The notes under the pieces are model-generated. The model saw only the letters and a program-made list of their open reading frames with translations. It made no database searches and was not told the DNA's origin. A stretch of 64,000 bases of DNA, taken from contig CAVTPU010000004.1 in the NCBI GenBank assembly GCA_963736695.1, forward strand, positions 1 through 64,000, written 5' to 3'. Position numbers and translations under genes: made by a program. This document shows positions 26,958 to 36,953 of the stretch, in pieces. This stretch comes from CAVTPU01 sp963736695. GTDB lineage: Bacteria > Actinomycetota > Actinomycetes > Mycobacteriales > Micromonosporaceae. The first letter of the stretch is position 1; every line of letters starts with the position of its first letter.

Positions 26958-28384
26958 TGCTGGGCAATCAGCTCCGCGCGCTGCGGGAAGGGCCGGGTGC
27001 CGGCGTCGACGCGGCGCTCGACGTCGTCGCTGGCGTGGACGACGCGCTCGTGCACGGGTTCGGTCGTCTCGGTGACGACGCGACCGCCGCGCTCACCAGG
27101 CTTGCCTCGGCGGTCGCGACGACACCGCTCGCCGACCGTGTCACCGAGGCGGTCGGCAAGGTCGTGGCCGGGTCGGTCGGTGACGAGCATCTCGGCGCCA
27201 TCGCTGGCGCCCGCACAGCCGTGCTCGGTGCGGTGCATGACGCGTTGCTCGCCCACGTCGACGAGTCCCTCGGACGAGCGCGTGCGCACTGGCCGGACCC
27301 ACTGGTGCCGACGGGGGTCGGCGCGGCGACAGCGGCCGACAACCTGCTCGCGGGCTGCCGGTCATGGCTGCGCGAACTCGCCATCACCGGTTGGCACGGC
27401 GTCGACCACGACCTCGTCTCGGCATCGAGCCAGATCCTGCCCGGGCTATGGGCCGAACCCCGTCTGCGCCGGCTCGCCGTGCTGCTCGACGGGCTCGTTG
27501 GTGAACTGCGGGCGTCGGCCCCGGTCGCGACCATGCCCGAGGTGCCGGTGCGGCGATGGGCCGATCTGTGGTCGCGCGCGGTCCTGCTCGCGCAACCCGG
27601 CGGAGCGGCGCTGGGCGGGCCGGAAGCTTCCGAACCGGTCACCGGCCGGCTGCTGATCCTCGGCGTCGACGTGCACGAGCACGCGACTGCGGCGCAGGTG
27701 CAGGTGCACGGCGTGCTGGAACCGTCCACAGGCGACACTCCTAGGCTGGTTCGGACCAGCGTCGCCGTTGCGAAAGTCGACACGATCGTCGGAGCGGCGG
27801 TGTGGCGCCTGATGGACGACTATCCGGTGCTCCTGCGGGCGCTCGCGGAGGGACTGAGCATCGCCGTCACCGACCTTGAGCTGCGGGCCGGCGGCGACCT
27901 GATATGGCGAGAGAGCAACGCAACCCTGGGAGACCCAGCCGATCCGTTCACCGCGACCCGGATTCAGCTCGGCGCGGCACTCGCGCCCGCCGTCACTCCA
28001 CTGGACCGGCACCCGGTGCGCATCGCCGAACCGGTGCTGCTGGAGGCGATCACCACAAGCGTCGCCGCGGACGGCGCCATCACCTGTCACGTCGATGGGG
28101 AAGACATCGCACTCGACGTGACACGCCTGCCCGATTGCGGGTCCCTCACGACAGATGTGGTGGCCGCCGCGACGGCATGCGTCGGCCTGCTGCGATGGGA
28201 CGCCGGTCAGTGGACGGTGCAGCCACTCGCCGTGCGGATGACGGCGAAACGAAAAACCGCGACGGTGCACAATGGACTGTGGGCGATGGGCGCGACCGAC
28301 GCCAAAGCCAAGAAGGCCGAGGCGTTGACCACCAGCGCGGTGCAGATCCTGCGCGAGCGGGCCGGACGGTTGCTGCGACGATGA
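26957..28384 (+). CDS. unknown protein in SWIM/vWA/MoxR operon
   Basis: A 475-residue protein I cannot assign. The N-terminal 200 residues are alanine-rich helices (DDATAALTRLASAVATTPLA, GARTAVLGAVHDALLAHV). The C-terminal half has more beta-strand character (RLLILGVDVHEHATAAQVQV, GAITCHVDGEDIALDV) and ends in a basic helix. No catalytic motif or membrane segment is visible. It overlaps the SWIM gene by one base and the vWA gene by ATGA, so it should act with them. Such operons often carry a large poorly conserved subunit next to the SWIM and vWA genes. Confidence 0.72.
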   Translation: MLGNQLRALREGPGAGVDAALDVVAGVDDALVHGFGRLGDDATAALTRLASAVATTPLADRVTEAVGKVVAGSVGDEHLGAIAGARTAVLGAVHDALLAHVDESLGRARAHWPDPLVPTGVGAATAADNLLAGCRSWLRELAITGWHGVDHDLVSASSQILPGLWAEPRLRRLAVLLDGLVGELRASAPVATMPEVPVRRWADLWSRAVLLAQPGGAALGGPEASEPVTGRLLILGVDVHEHATAAQVQVHGVLEPSTGDTPRLVRTSVAVAKVDTIVGAAVWRLMDDYPVLLRALAEGLSIAVTDLELRAGGDLIWRESNATLGDPADPFTATRIQLGAALAPAVTPLDRHPVRIAEPVLLEAITTSVAADGAITCHVDGEDIALDVTRLPDCGSLTTDVVAAATACVGLLRWDAGQWTVQPLAVRMTAKRKTATVHNGLWAMGATDAKAKKAEALTTSAVQILRERAGRLLRR

Positions 28385-29727
28385 CCAATACCTCGGCCCA
28401 GGTGGCCGGCAACCGTCGGCAGGTGCTCTATTGGCGACTGCTCGCGCAGATCTTCAGCGCCGATGAGCAGCCCGCTCTCGAGTCGGCGAGCATGGCTGTC
28501 GTCAACGACATCGGCCTGCCCGCCACGCTGCTCGATCCGTCGGTCTCGGTCGACACGGTGGTGCAGCGCTTCCCCGAACTCGCCGACGAACTTCGTGGGC
28601 TCATGGTGTCGGAGACCGAGGAGCAGTCGGAGCAGATCAGTGTCGAGGCCGGAGACGACGAAGTGCGGCGGGCGGCGCTGGTCTCGAAACTGTTGCTCAA
28701 CATCTTCGCCACCGGCTCCGGCGGCGTGAGTGCCGGCCAACTCTCCCGGTGGCAGTCCGACGCCGGTTGGCTGGAGCAGGCCATGGGCTGCGAACCAGGC
28801 GAGCTGCGCGCGGCCGGTGGCAGGCGGGAGTCGGGCGGGCTCGGAGGAGTCCTCGCCGACCTCGAGGGCGACCTGGTCAGCCGCATGCGTCTGCGTGAGG
28901 TGCTCGCCGACCCGGCGTTGGCGAGCCAGCTCACACCGAGCATGTCCCTCATCGAGCAGCTGCTGCGCGACAAGTCAAATCTGTCGGGGGTGGCGTTGGC
29001 CAACGCGAAGGCGCTGATCCGCCGTTTCGTCGACGAGGTCGCCGAGGTCTTGCGCACGCAGGTGCAGCAGACCAGCGTCGGCACCATCGATCGCAGTGTT
29101 CCGCCGAAGCGGGTCTTCCGCAACCTCGATCTGCAACGCACCATCTGGAAGAACCTGACCAACTGGAGTCCCGACGACGAGCGGCTCTATGTCGACAAGC
29201 TCTTCTATCGTCAGACCGCCCGGCGCACCACCCCGGCGCGATTGATCGTGGTGGTCGACCAGTCCGGTTCGATGGTCGATTCGATGGTCAACTGCACCAT
29301 TCTCGCCTCCATCTTCGCCGGACTGCCCAAGGTGGACGTTCATCTCATCGCTTTCGACACGCGGGCGCTCGACCTGACTCCGTGGGTGCACGACCCGTTC
29401 GAGGTGCTGATGCGCACGAACCTCGGCGGCGGCAACAACGGGCCGGTGGCGATGGCGATGGCTCGGCCGAAGATCACCGAACCGGACAACACCGCGATGG
29501 TCTGGATCTCCGACTTCTATGAATTCGGGCAGTCGCAACCCCTCTTCGAGGGCATCGAAGCGGTGCACCGGTCGGGTGTGCGGTTCATTCCGGTCGGATC
29601 GGTGAACAGCTCCGGTCGCCAAAGCGTCAATCCATGGTTCCGACAGCGATTCAAAGACCTGGGCACCCCGGTGCTGTCAGGTCACATCAGCAAACTGGTA
29701 TTCGAGCTCAAGAACTTCCTCACTTAG
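28381..29727 (+). CDS. von Willebrand factor A domain protein
   Basis: A 448-residue protein with a helical N-terminal half and a C-terminal vWA domain. The MIDAS motif DQSGS starts at Asp293, and TNLGGGNN and WISDFYEF supply the other metal-binding positions. vWA proteins paired with MoxR ATPases commonly act as a chaperone or adaptor that presents a target. The start is set by ATGA overlap with the previous gene. The MoxR gene follows 11 bp downstream. The layout corresponds to YehP of the Yeh cluster. No signal peptide, so it acts in the cytoplasm. Confidence 0.85.
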   Translation: MTNTSAQVAGNRRQVLYWRLLAQIFSADEQPALESASMAVVNDIGLPATLLDPSVSVDTVVQRFPELADELRGLMVSETEEQSEQISVEAGDDEVRRAALVSKLLLNIFATGSGGVSAGQLSRWQSDAGWLEQAMGCEPGELRAAGGRRESGGLGGVLADLEGDLVSRMRLREVLADPALASQLTPSMSLIEQLLRDKSNLSGVALANAKALIRRFVDEVAEVLRTQVQQTSVGTIDRSVPPKRVFRNLDLQRTIWKNLTNWSPDDERLYVDKLFYRQTARRTTPARLIVVVDQSGSMVDSMVNCTILASIFAGLPKVDVHLIAFDTRALDLTPWVHDPFEVLMRTNLGGGNNGPVAMAMARPKITEPDNTAMVWISDFYEFGQSQPLFEGIEAVHRSGVRFIPVGSVNSSGRQSVNPWFRQRFKDLGTPVLSGHISKLVFELKNFLT

Positions 29728-29738
29728 GAGAACCGGGT

Positions 29739-30851
29739 ATGACCGAGATGTTGCGCGCCCCCGCCGAGGTCAAATACGCCGAGGAGTTGAACTGGCTGGA
29801 GTCGATCGACGACGACCCCAAACCCTTCTCCTGGCGGTTGAGTCCCCGGATGGTCCGGCTGTTCGTGCTCGGGTCGGAACGTTCCGACGGGCTCGACCGC
29901 GAGATCGCACAGAAGTGGTTCGGCGACCGCAGTTTCGTCGAACGCAGCATCGTCACCCTCGCATCGGACCGTGGTCTGCTGCTCATCGGCGACCCCGGCA
30001 CCGGCAAGAGTTGGCTCGCCGAGCTGCTCTCCGCCGCGATCTGTCGCGACTCGACCCTCGTCGTGCAGGGCACGGCGGGCACCACCGAGGACCACATCAA
30101 ATATTCGTGGAACGTCTCGATGGTCATCGCCAAGGGACAGTCTCGTCAGTCGATGATCCCGTCGCCGATCATGACGGCCATGGAACAGGGCATGATCGGC
30201 CGCTTCGAGGAACTGACCCGGTCAACCAGCGACGTGCAGGACGCCCTCATCTCGATCCTGTCGGAGAAGTATGTGTCGATCCCGGAACTCGACGACGACA
30301 ATATCGTCTTCGCCAAACCCGGATTCTCCATCATCGCCACCGCGAACAGCCGCGACCGAGGCGTCAACGACCTGTCGTCGGCGTTGAAGCGTCGATTCAA
30401 TTTCGTGCGCATCCCCGTGGTGACCAACAAACGTAGCGAGACCGAGATCGTCCGGTTCCGCACCGCGGAGTTGCTGCGCCGGCACGAGATCGAGCTCGAC
30501 GTGCCGCCCACCCTGCTCGACGTCCTGCTGCAGAGCTTCGCCGACCTTCGGGCCGCAGCGGACGCGGCACGCAGCGACGACGAGAAGCTGGAGTCGGCGC
30601 TGTCGACGGCGGAGCAGATCGGCGTGCTCGAGGACGCGATCCTGCACAGCCACTTCTTCGGTGACCGCACCCTGCGGGCCGAGACGCTCGCGGCGTCGTT
30701 GGTGAGCTCGCTGGCCCGACGCACGCCCGATGATCTCGCCATTCTCAACAAGTATTGGCATGGCGTGGTGGAGCCGCGCAGCAAGCAGGACGGCGGACAA
30801 TGGCCGGCCTTCCTCGACGGCGGCCGTCAGGCGATCGCAACCCTGTCATGA
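29739..30851 (+). CDS. MoxR-type AAA+ ATPase
   Basis: A 370-residue AAA+ ATPase. Walker A is GDPGTGKS at 84-91, and sensor 1 is IIATANSRDRGVNDLSSALK with the arginine-rich LKRRFNF after it. The Walker B region is GMIGRFEELTRS, where the usual Asp-Glu pair appears as Glu-Glu, a small deviation that could slow hydrolysis. MoxR proteins form hexamers that remodel partners held by vWA proteins. GGAGAACC precedes ATG 29739. The stop overlaps the DUF5682 start (ATGA). It equals YehL in position and type. Confidence 0.87.
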   Translation: MTEMLRAPAEVKYAEELNWLESIDDDPKPFSWRLSPRMVRLFVLGSERSDGLDREIAQKWFGDRSFVERSIVTLASDRGLLLIGDPGTGKSWLAELLSAAICRDSTLVVQGTAGTTEDHIKYSWNVSMVIAKGQSRQSMIPSPIMTAMEQGMIGRFEELTRSTSDVQDALISILSEKYVSIPELDDDNIVFAKPGFSIIATANSRDRGVNDLSSALKRRFNFVRIPVVTNKRSETEIVRFRTAELLRRHEIELDVPPTLLDVLLQSFADLRAAADAARSDDEKLESALSTAEQIGVLEDAILHSHFFGDRTLRAETLAASLVSSLARRTPDDLAILNKYWHGVVEPRSKQDGGQWPAFLDGGRQAIATLS

Positions 30852-33835
30852 GCGTCGATGTCGCGCCCGACGCGCCCACACGCCCGACCGCCGTCGACAG
30901 TGACACTTTCGCGGCACTGCGCCAGCAGCTGACCGACGCGGCGGCGACCTTCGCCGACGGTCCGCACGGACTCTCGGCGATCCTCACCGGCATGGTCGAC
31001 GACGTCGACCGGGCACTGCGGGAGAAGCTGGAGATCTTCCCGGTCTGTCACCACTCTCCGGCGTCGGCCCTGGCGATGGCCACGCCGGCTGCGTGAGAAG
31101 CAGCCGAAGGTCATCTATCTGGAGCTGTGCGAGGACTTTCGGCCGCTGCTCGACCAGCTGCGCAACTGTCGGCTCCCCGTCGCGTTGCAGGCGTTCGCGT
31201 CCGACGCTCGACGCTTTCCCCGCCGGATGGGGGCCGTTGAGCGTGGTCGCCCCGATCACCGAAGCGTCGGCCGAATATCAGGCCATCGCCTATGCCCTCG
31301 GCAATCCGGGGGTCGAGCTCGTCCTCGTCGACCGGTCGACCGACCACGTCTTTCAGTGGCTGCGCGACGACGAGGCGGCGGCCGCCGCCGAGCGGGACCC
31401 GGACCAGCCTCCGGTGCCCGCCGCCGGCGAGACGGCCGCCGGGCCGGTCGAGTCCGGCACGTCACTGCACGGTGACGCCGTCGGCATCGAGATCGGCGAC
31501 GCTGCGGCCCGGCTTCGCCGAGCTGGAGGCGCATCTGCTGCATCATGGCAAGGTTCGGCATTGGTCCGAGTGGTGGGACCAATACGTCGAGCAGCCGCTG
31601 GTCGGCGCCGACTATGACACCTACCGGCAGGCGATGGTGCTTGTCGGCAGTCTCTTCCGGCGCCTGCGCCCGAGCGACACGGCCACCACCGACCGCGACG
31701 AGGACCGCGAACGATACATGTGGACGCGCATGCGCGAACACATGCGCGAACACGGTGTCGACAGCGCCGACTGCCTCTACGTCTGCGGCGCCTTCCACGC
31801 GGCCAGCCGGGTGGAGCAGTTCGGCGCCGACGCCACCGCGCCCTTCGACATCACCGAACGAACCGCGACCCAGTGGCTCTACGGTCTCATCCCGTCGAGC
31901 CACTCGGCGATCGAAGCCCAGTTCGGCCTCGCGTCCGGCTCCGTCTCGATCGCCGCCGCGACCTGGGAAAAGGCGGTGACCCGCTCCGGCGTACGCCCGT
32001 TTGTGCTCACTGGACACAAAGGCGGCGCCACCCGCGCCACACGCGCGTCGGCAGCCTCGGCGAAACGTCGAACCGCACCGACGGCACCCGCTGCGGACGC
32101 CACCGACCACCTGTCGGGTTTTCTCGCCCGCCCGCCGGCGCTCGACCCACTCGACGAGGATGAGCTGCTCACCTGGTGCGTCGAGATCGTCCGCCTCGCC
32201 CGGCGCAACGGCTATCTCGCGAGCACCGCCGACGCGATCGCCGTCTTCGAGACGTCGATCCTGCTCGCCGGGCTGCGCAACCGGACCCGGCCCACGCCCT
32301 ATGACTTTCAGGACGCGGCGGTCACCTGCATCGAGAAAGACGTCGTGCCGGGGCGACGCGACGTGCGACGCCTCTGCGAGGTGCTGCTCGGCGGCGACCG
32401 GATCGGCCAGGTCGGCTATGACGCGCTGCCCCCACTCGCCCGTGATGTGCACGACCGGCTCGCGCCGCTCGGTCTCGACCTCACCAAACGCACCGTGCAG
32501 CGGGCGCTGCTCGACTTCACCACCCAACCCGACCTTCGAGCCTGCTCCGACCTGTTGTGGATCCTGCGGAGGCTGCTGCCCGACGACGCCGTACGCCCGA
32601 TCATGGGCACCCGGGCGCTCGGCGAGTCGTCGGTGCAGGAGAGCTGGGACCTGACCATCGGCCGCCACCAGCGGTCTCTCATCGAGCTGGGTTATGAAGC
32701 GGTCACCATCGAACAGGCGCTGGAGCAGCGTCTGCGTCTGACCGCGTGGGGGGACCAGGCCACGGCGGCCGACGCGCTCGCCGCCGTCGAGGACTCCATC
32801 GTCTTTCTCAACAACCCCCGGTTCACCGACGAGCTCGGAGCCCGCGCCGTGCGCCTGCTCGCCGCGGAGCGGACCGTCGACGGCGCCCCCGACGTGCTGC
32901 GCCGCATTCGGCGACTCCTCGCCTATTATCGCGCCAACCAGCCGAGACTGCCGCAGTGGTGCGACGAGTTCGTGACCGAGGGATACACGCACTATTGCAC
33001 GCTGCTGCCGACCGCGTTCGTCACCGACGACGCGAATGTGCGGCAAGTCGCGGCGATGCTCGGTTTCCTCTTCACCATGGAGAGCCTCGCCCTGGCGTTG
33101 GGCTGCGACAGGGCACAACTGGAACTCGCGGTTGGCCAATCACACCCACAGGACCCGGGCAAGACCGCTCTGGTCTGGGCGGCCCAATCCCACCTCGGCA
33201 CCCTCGCCCTGGCCGAACTGCGGGACAGGTGCACCCAACTGCTCGCGAACCCGCTCACCGTGCCCGCCGTTCCGCGTTATGTCAGCGGATTCGTTCAAGC
33301 ACTCGAACCGGTGCCCAGCCTCGCCCCGTTTGTCGTCGACGTGATCTCTCAGGCATTCGTGCGGTTGCCCGATTCGGTGTTGCTGCCGTGGCTGCCGAAA
33401 CTCATCGTGGCGATGCGGGAAGACGCCCGCGAACTCGTGCCGGTGCTGGTGCGCGAGGCGGGACGTGTGTTTCCGGCGAAGCTCGCCGCGCTCGACGCCT
33501 GGGTTCCGCCCTGGGCTGGTGAATCGGCGAACGGGCCGCACGCCGGCCAGCCGCCAACCCTCGGCGCGACCGCGGTGGGCTCCACAGTGGAGTTCGCGGT
33601 GGTCGACCTGCTCCACGCGCACCCGTTGACCGTCGACGCGCTCGCCACGCTGTGGGGCATCGACGCACCATGGCGGGAGGCGCCCGTAACGGACGGAGCG
33701 AGCCAACCGTCGGTCGACACCGCACACGTGCGTGAACTGCTCGACGAGTACGCCGGATCCGCCGCCGCCGTGGCCGAACTGCTCGCACTCGCCTCGACGG
33801 CCGATGCCCACAACAACGGAAGAAGCGGACCGTGA
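30848..33835 (+). pseudogene. DUF5682 family protein, interrupted by three +1 frameshifts
   Basis: This locus encodes a DUF5682 (YehM-like) protein of nearly 1000 residues. Frame 2 begins at ATG 30848 (IFPVCHHSPASALAMA). It must jump to frame 3 near 31082 to give RRLREKQPKVIYLELCEDF, to frame 1 near the C-run at 31218-31221 (FPAGWGPLSVVAPITEAS), and back to frame 2 near 31508-31510 (GFAELEAHLLHHGKVRHW). From there to the stop the frame is open. Each break is one extra base, two of them in C-runs, and together they restore frame. Assembly error is as likely as real decay, since about 2.3 kb after the breaks is clean. The gene is coupled to MoxR and to the ARH gene. Confidence 0.75.
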
Positions 33836-34860
33836 CCGACTCCGACGCCGGACCCACCCCGGCCGGCCCAACCGCCGCGTCCGGCTGCCTGTTCGGCCTC
33901 GCGTTCGGCGACGCGCTCGGCAAACCGACCGAGTTTCTCCGTGTCGACGAGATCACCGCCTGTTATGGGTCGGACGGCCCGCGTGAGCTCGACGGTGAAC
34001 CGGCACTCGTCACCGACGACACGCAGATGACGCTCGCCGTCGGCTGGGCGCTGCTCGACGTCGGGCCGCAAGCCACGCCCGACGACGTCGCGCGTCACCT
34101 GCGCACCCGGTTCGTCGCGTGGGCGGCCAGCCCCGACAACAACCGGGCGCCCGGCACCACATGCCTGCGCGCGTGCGCGGGTCTCTCGACCGGCGTGCCG
34201 TGGAGGGAGGCGACGGTCGACGGCTCCAAGGGGTGCGGCGCCAACATGCGGGTCGCCCCGGTGGGCCTCATCGGCTCCTACGATCTCGCGACGCTCGCGG
34301 CGATCGCGCAACTGCAGGCGGCACTGACCCATGGGCACCCGACGGCACTCGCCGCGAGCGACCTCACCGCGTACGCCGTGCGGGTGTCACGCGACGGCGC
34401 CGCATTGTCCGACGTGCCCGAAATGCTGCGGGAGCGCTGTCACACGCAGCGCGAGGTCTATCACGGCGACTGGTTGGGCGACCTGTGGCAACGTCCCGGT
34501 GTCGACAGTCCCGCCGCCTTCATCGCGCGCGGGTGGGACGAGTGCCGTATGGTGCTCGACCGTCTCGACGACGCGCTGCGTCACTGGAATCTCGCCGACG
34601 ACCCGTGTGGCCTCACCGGCGATGGGTGGATCGCGGAGGAGGCGTTGGCGACCGCGCTGCTGTGCGCGGTGCGCTTCGCCGACGACCCAGTCGGTGCGCT
34701 CGCCCGTGCCGCGATGACGTCGGGTGACTCCGACTCGATCGCCTGCCTGGCCGGCGCGTTCATCGGCGCGTCGCGAGGGATGTCCGCATGGCCGACCGAT
34801 TGGGCCCGGCGCATCGAATATCGCGACCAGCTCGCGACGCTCGGGCGTTTGTGGGACTAG
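33832..34860 (+). CDS. ADP-ribosylglycohydrolase (ARH family)
   Basis: A 342-residue ARH-fold enzyme. GLAFGDALGKPTEF, TDDTQMTLAVG and SGDSDSIACLAGAFIGA supply the acidic residues that bind the two magnesium ions. ARH enzymes remove ADP-ribose from proteins, nucleic acids or small molecules. GTG 33832 overlaps the DUF5682 stop (GTGA), so this enzyme belongs to the vWA-MoxR operon. That link is unusual and suggests ADP-ribosylation is part of, or a target of, the system. Arg, Ser or nucleic-acid specificity cannot be told. Fully intact. Confidence 0.87.
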   Translation: MTDSDAGPTPAGPTAASGCLFGLAFGDALGKPTEFLRVDEITACYGSDGPRELDGEPALVTDDTQMTLAVGWALLDVGPQATPDDVARHLRTRFVAWAASPDNNRAPGTTCLRACAGLSTGVPWREATVDGSKGCGANMRVAPVGLIGSYDLATLAAIAQLQAALTHGHPTALAASDLTAYAVRVSRDGAALSDVPEMLRERCHTQREVYHGDWLGDLWQRPGVDSPAAFIARGWDECRMVLDRLDDALRHWNLADDPCGLTGDGWIAEEALATALLCAVRFADDPVGALARAAMTSGDSDSIACLAGAFIGASRGMSAWPTDWARRIEYRDQLATLGRLWD

Positions 34861-34918
34861 AGAACCCGCCGGCGGGGTGGCTCGTCGGCGGGGTGGGCTC
34901 CCAGACAGTGGCTCGGTG

Positions 34919-35608
34919 TCAGTCGACCGTCCACTCGCCCTTCTGGTCGGCGAAGCCACTGTCGAGGGCGAACTGCACCCGGGTGATGTTCGCGTCCTTG
35001 GTCACCTCGAAGGAGATGTAACCCAGTGCCGTGTCGCCCGGTGCGATGGTGGTGCTGGCCGCGAAGCTCTGGCCGGCCGAGACGTCGCTGAGCGACGAGT
35101 CGAACTGCTGGCCGTCGGAGTCGATGACGGTGGCCCCATTCGACGGAGAGTCGTCATAGGTCGCGGTGCCGACGTTGTTCAGGCGGAACTGCGCGGCGAC
35201 GAAACGTTTGCCCGCCGCGGGTTCGTCAAGATCGGTGGCCCCGCTCGCCGGGTCGACGAACCTCACCAGGGTCACCTTGATTCGTTCGCTTTCGTCGATG
35301 CCTCGCAACTCGATCGTGTCGCCGACCGTGGCGGTCCCGCTGGTCGGCGCCGCGCTGTTCGGCTGCGTGCTCGTCGGCGCGGCGCTGCTGGTCGGCGGTC
35401 GAGTGGTGCCGGGCGCCGCGGTCGAGGACGGGGCCCACGAGGACCGCGTCTGGTTGGGCGAGGCTGTCGCGGAGCCGGTCGCCGACGAGGTCTGGTCGGG
35501 CTCATCGGTGACCGATGGCTCTCCACAGCTCGCGAGCGCGAGCGCGAGCGCCGCGCCGGCGGCGGCTGTGGCGATCGCGATCCGGGTTCGAGGGTGTGGT
35601 CGTCGCAT
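34919..35608 (-). CDS. DUF4352-like lipoprotein
   Basis: A 229-residue lipoprotein. Its signal peptide ends in the lipobox ALASC near residue 28. A Thr/Ser/Pro-rich linker precedes a C-terminal Ig-like domain (TATVGDTIELRG, AGKRFVAAQFRLNNVG, GYISFEVTKD) of the DUF4352 type. Such domains are extracytoplasmic and of unknown ligand. It converges with the ARH gene over a short gap containing the palindrome CCCGCCGGCGGG. The next minus-strand gene upstream is also a small membrane protein. Confidence 0.8.
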   Translation of the reverse strand: MRRPHPRTRIAIATAAAGAALALALASCGEPSVTDEPDQTSSATGSATASPNQTRSSWAPSSTAAPGTTRPPTSSAAPTSTQPNSAAPTSGTATVGDTIELRGIDESERIKVTLVRFVDPASGATDLDEPAAGKRFVAAQFRLNNVGTATYDDSPSNGATVIDSDGQQFDSSLSDVSAGQSFAASTTIAPGDTALGYISFEVTKDANITRVQFALDSGFADQKGEWTVD

Positions 35609-35708
35609 CGCGTCTCCCTCAGCTGGCGGGAAGGGCCGCTACCGACGCGGACATGTCGCCCGCGTCGGGCGTCAGCCCTTCACCGGGTCGAATGTGCGAG
35701 GACGTCGC

Positions 35709-36029
35709 TCACTCACCGAAGACTGACGCGACTGTGATGAGGAAGATGAGCGAGACGATGATGGTGAGGATGCCGAGCACGAGGCCGCCGATCGCGACTC
35801 CCTTGCTGGCGTTGGCGCGACTCGCCATCGACAGCGCGAGGCTGCTCAGCACGGTCGCGAGCGCCCCGAGGATGATGTTGAGCCACGGTACCCAGACCAG
35901 GAACAGGCCGACGATGCCGAGGATGAGGCCGGTGACACCGAGCCCCTGCCCGTTGTTGGGGCGTTCGGTCGTCATGGTGCCCTGCGACTGTGACGAATAG
36001 GGGCTTTGGCCGCCCGGATAGTTCGACAT
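35709..36029 (-). CDS. small DUF4190-like membrane protein
   Basis: A 106-residue protein with a polar Gln/Ser/Pro-rich N-terminus and two or three hydrophobic helices (LGVTGLILGIVGLFLVWVPW, NIILGALATVLSSLALSM, VAIGGLVLGILTIIVSLIFL). The pattern matches DUF4190, common in actinomycetes and of unknown function. ATG 36029 has GAGG upstream at a good distance; a GTG one codon earlier is less likely. It may be transcribed with the downstream lipoprotein. Confidence 0.75.
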   Translation of the reverse strand: MSNYPGGQSPYSSQSQGTMTTERPNNGQGLGVTGLILGIVGLFLVWVPWLNIILGALATVLSSLALSMASRANASKGVAIGGLVLGILTIIVSLIFLITVASVFGE

Positions 36030-36278
36030 CACTTCACCTCATCCTCGATCGGGTGTGGTGCGTGGGCATGCGAGGCCACCGTAAACCGGGATGGTCGATG
36101 GATTCAGCGCTTTCGCGAATCGGGCGGCGATGACGGGGCTGGTGGTGCCGGTGAGGGTGAGGGGCAGCTGGCGGACTGGCCTGGTTCGCTGCTATGAATT
36201 GCGTCGACTGTGCGAAGAAACTGTCGAATTGAACAATTGTCGGCACCGAGACCGTGTGACATGTGGGGGGAGCATCAG

Positions 36279-36842
36279 ATGCAGCACACCGCGGCCGCGC
36301 CAATCGTGGCGCTGCTCTCGACCTATCGGCCCCGGACAACCGTTGAGGCCGCCGATGTGCAGCGAACCTTGGACGTGGTCGCGGCAGGGGACCCGTGGTC
36401 GCGGGCCTCGCCGCTGCACGTAACCGCGTCGGCGCTGGTGGTCCATCCACCGACGAGGCGGGTTCTGCTGCGCTGGCACGTTCGGCAAGGATCCTGGCTG
36501 CATGTCGGTGGGCACGGTGATCCGGGCGAGCGCGAGCCCGTCGAGGTCGCACTGCGGGAAGGTCGCGAAGAGACCAAGCTCGACGATCTGGTGTGCTGGC
36601 CGAACGGGGAACTACGACATGTGGTGGTGGTGCCGGCGCCTGCCAGTGCCACTGAGTCCGCCCACGAACACGCCGACCTGCGTTTCGTGTGCGCCACAGG
36701 GACGCCGGAACTGGCCAGACCAGAGAACGCGACCGCCGCATTGCGCTGGCTGAGCCTGGCTGACGCGTTCGCCACTGTCACCGAACCGAATATGCGCATC
36801 TTTCTGACCCGCGTGGAAGAGTTGCTTGACAGGCGACACTAA
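36279..36842 (+). CDS. Nudix hydrolase
   Basis: A 187-residue Nudix hydrolase. The Nudix box is seen in GHGDPGEREPVEVALREGRE followed by ET, giving G-x5-E-x7-RE-x2-EE-type spacing for magnesium binding. Substrates of the family are nucleoside diphosphates linked to another group, including ADP-ribose and NAD derivatives; the exact one is unknown. ATG 36279 follows GGGGGAG. There is no C-terminal winged helix, so it is not an NrtR regulator despite lying before pnuC-nadR. Confidence 0.83.
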   Translation: MQHTAAAPIVALLSTYRPRTTVEAADVQRTLDVVAAGDPWSRASPLHVTASALVVHPPTRRVLLRWHVRQGSWLHVGGHGDPGEREPVEVALREGREETKLDDLVCWPNGELRHVVVVPAPASATESAHEHADLRFVCATGTPELARPENATAALRWLSLADAFATVTEPNMRIFLTRVEELLDRRH

Positions 36843-36893
36843 ACCCGAAGGGGTAGACGCACGCTCAATGCGATATGTCAGCGTATGTGGGGT

Positions 36894-36953
36894 GGGACCT
36901 ATTGTTATCCGGCACAGCACAATCGTCGCAGGTGGGTCCCGCCTGTGGATAAC
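36894..36953 (+). promoter_or_regulatory. pseudoknot-pattern repeat with DnaA-box match before pnuC
   Basis: GGGACC (36894-36899) can pair with GGTCCC (36935-36940), and GTTATCC (36904-36910) with GGATAAC (36947-36953). The order A-B-A'-B' is that of an H-type pseudoknot. The same bases include TGTGGATAA, a perfect DnaA box, at 36944-36952. It lies about 40 nt before pnuC. If transcription starts at the pnuC ATG (a CATGAT box is 6 nt upstream) this would be DNA-level control instead. Confidence 0.35.

Noticed and set aside
34863..34890. CCCGCCGGCGGG palindrome as terminator after the ARH gene
   Set aside because: The arms meet without a loop, so it cannot form a good hairpin as it stands; listed only in the neighbour's notes.
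36279..36842. Nudix gene as the NAD regulator NrtR
   Set aside because: It has the Nudix box but no C-terminal winged helix, so it is treated as an enzyme only.
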